A stretch of DNA of 64,000 nucleotides from Phaeoceros laevis. Taxonomy: Eukaryota; Anthocerotophyta; Anthocerotopsida; Notothyladales. Each line of letters opens with the position of its first letter. Position 1 is the first letter of the stretch. Below the pieces are notes generated by a model, which ran no database searches, was not told where the DNA came from, and worked only from the letters and a program-made list of their open reading frames with translations. Positions 62,869 through 64,000 of the stretch are shown one piece after another. The stretch spans positions 76,430 through 140,429 of the forward strand of contig JBNGIQ010008768.1 of assembly GCA_049999765.1 (NCBI GenBank), in the 5' to 3' direction. The position numbers were made by a program, and so were the translations under genes.

Positions 62869-64000
62869 CATCGTGCCCACAGTTGCCCATATAAAGCTCC
62901 ACCTCCACCTACAAATTCGTTAATTTGTACTCATACACATTCATGTGAAGTTTAATAGAGAGTCACTTTGACCGAAATGGAGCACAAATTGTCACCACAA
63001 TCGTAACAAAGCAAGTATGAGGGCTTGTGAAAGTCTGAAACAATACAAACACTTGGAAAGCATTATATAAGATGAGATAATTTGCTTTTCCACTTCTAGC
63101 TGAAGTTTTTTCCCTTGTCAACAACTACTAAAGTTGCTTGAAAAGAAAACCAGAGAGAGAGAAAAGACGTAGTACAACTTGGAATGCAAATAATGTAGAT
63201 ATTGAGTTAGAAAAGAAGATACACATATAAAATGATGTGTCTAGCATGACTTTGGTGTCTAGGATGACTTTGGGTTGCAATGGTCATACAAGACTCCTAC
63301 CAGCGAGTTAGATATGGAAGCGTCCCCATTCCCATGTGGAGGTTATCCTCCTCCTACTACACCTAAACACTTGCATGATGTATTTTGCCACATATTCAAT
63401 ACTTTGTAAGACACATGTAGTAGGAAGGAAACCAAGTAGTTACGTACGGTTTGGAATAAGTGAGCATGCAGTTTGCTGGCTACTCATCACACACACTTTC
63501 ATGTGTAGTGCCCAGCCAGCAACGCAGGAGGCCACTAATATGTAGATGTGGATGAGATTAGGTTTCCTTCACAATCAATCAAGAGCTTTTGCTGAAGAAG
63601 TCGGGTGGAATTGGAGAAGTCGAGCACCTTTGCATGGTTGGCAGGGTTTGTGGTGGCAAAGAGTGCCATGGACAGTTCCTCCATTTTGTGAAGTGTCCGT
63701 CCCAAGGCTCACCGAGTTCCGGCTAGCAAGTGTTATTTAATGGCAAAGCTGGCAAACCTGCCGGCCCCATACGGGTGTAGCCGGAAAAAAAAAGGCACGT
63801 ATGCCGGTTAGGTATGGGATATGCCAGATTTTTGCCGGTTATGTTATTGAGTAGTAGGAAAAAGTTAAGTACTATTACTAGTCTACTAAATACAATATTA
63901 TACTTAATTTTTTACAAAAACTACTACTAGTACAGAATTAGTAGTACTACTAAAGTACTAGATTTTTTAAGACACTTTCTACACTTAAGGGACGGGGCAC
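62869..64000. other. Repeat-derived or unique AT-rich DNA
   Basis: No gene recognised to the end of the window. The last 200 bases are dense in acta/agta triplet-like permutations (about 63840-63965), a low-complexity tract. Short frames at 63336 and 63546 have no domain. Confidence 0.45.

Overview
This window is nuclear DNA of a green plant. Most genes are split by short GT-AG introns, mostly about 50-150 bases, and several products are land-plant types: a FRO-type ferric reductase, an ILR3-type bHLH factor, a clade-D type PP2C, plastid-targeted proteins and a plant-type folate aldolase. A complete axonemal inner-arm dynein heavy chain (about 17 kb of gene) shows that the organism makes flagellated cells. 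That fits a bryophyte, lycophyte, fern or charophyte alga and argues against a flowering plant. The compact layout and small introns resemble Selaginella or a similar compact free-sporing genome, but I cannot name the species from sequence alone.

Layout. Positions 1-2302 (+) hold the 3' part of a ferric-chelate reductase, followed tail-to-tail by an Spg1/Tem1-type small GTPase (SGP, 2438-3901, -). The dynein heavy chain (5217-22561, +) converges on a plastid D-ribulose kinase (22693-24799, -). That gene shares a 386-base divergent promoter with an intronless beta-adaptin (25186-27936, +). An intronless HAS1/DDX18-type DEAD-box helicase (28592-30412, -) is divergent from an ILR3-type bHLH factor (31203-32392, +). 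Then come a PP2C (33488-35676, -), a plastid methyltransferase (36996-38853, +), a BSD2-like four-CxxC zinc protein (40184-40925, -), a Kir-type potassium-channel homologue with an abnormal selectivity filter (41652-43045, -), a secreted Cys-rich protein (44461-44880, -) and dihydroneopterin aldolase (44951-45459, -).

From about 46.4 kb the character changes. A PIF/Harbinger element is present, with a frameshifted Myb/trihelix-type gene and an intact 445-residue DDE transposase facing each other. It is followed by about 4 kb of AT-rich DNA with inverted repeats, a CT-rich minisatellite and several tandem duplications (49.0-52.9 kb). Two more host genes follow on the minus strand: nucleoporin NUP43 (53165-54950) and a single-RRM protein (56452-58839) with a long GC- and CT-rich upstream region. 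The last 3 kb is repeat DNA with a degenerate LTR-retrotransposon gag and short tandem repeats.

The genes do not form a pathway; they are ordinary neighbours in a gene-dense eukaryotic segment. Loose themes are iron homeostasis (FRO and ILR3-type bHLH), plastid function (ribulose kinase, methyltransferase, BSD2-like protein) and trafficking or nuclear transport (beta-adaptin, NUP43). The least expected gene is the Kir-like channel. I saw no CRISPR array, operon or convincing tRNA or rRNA gene.
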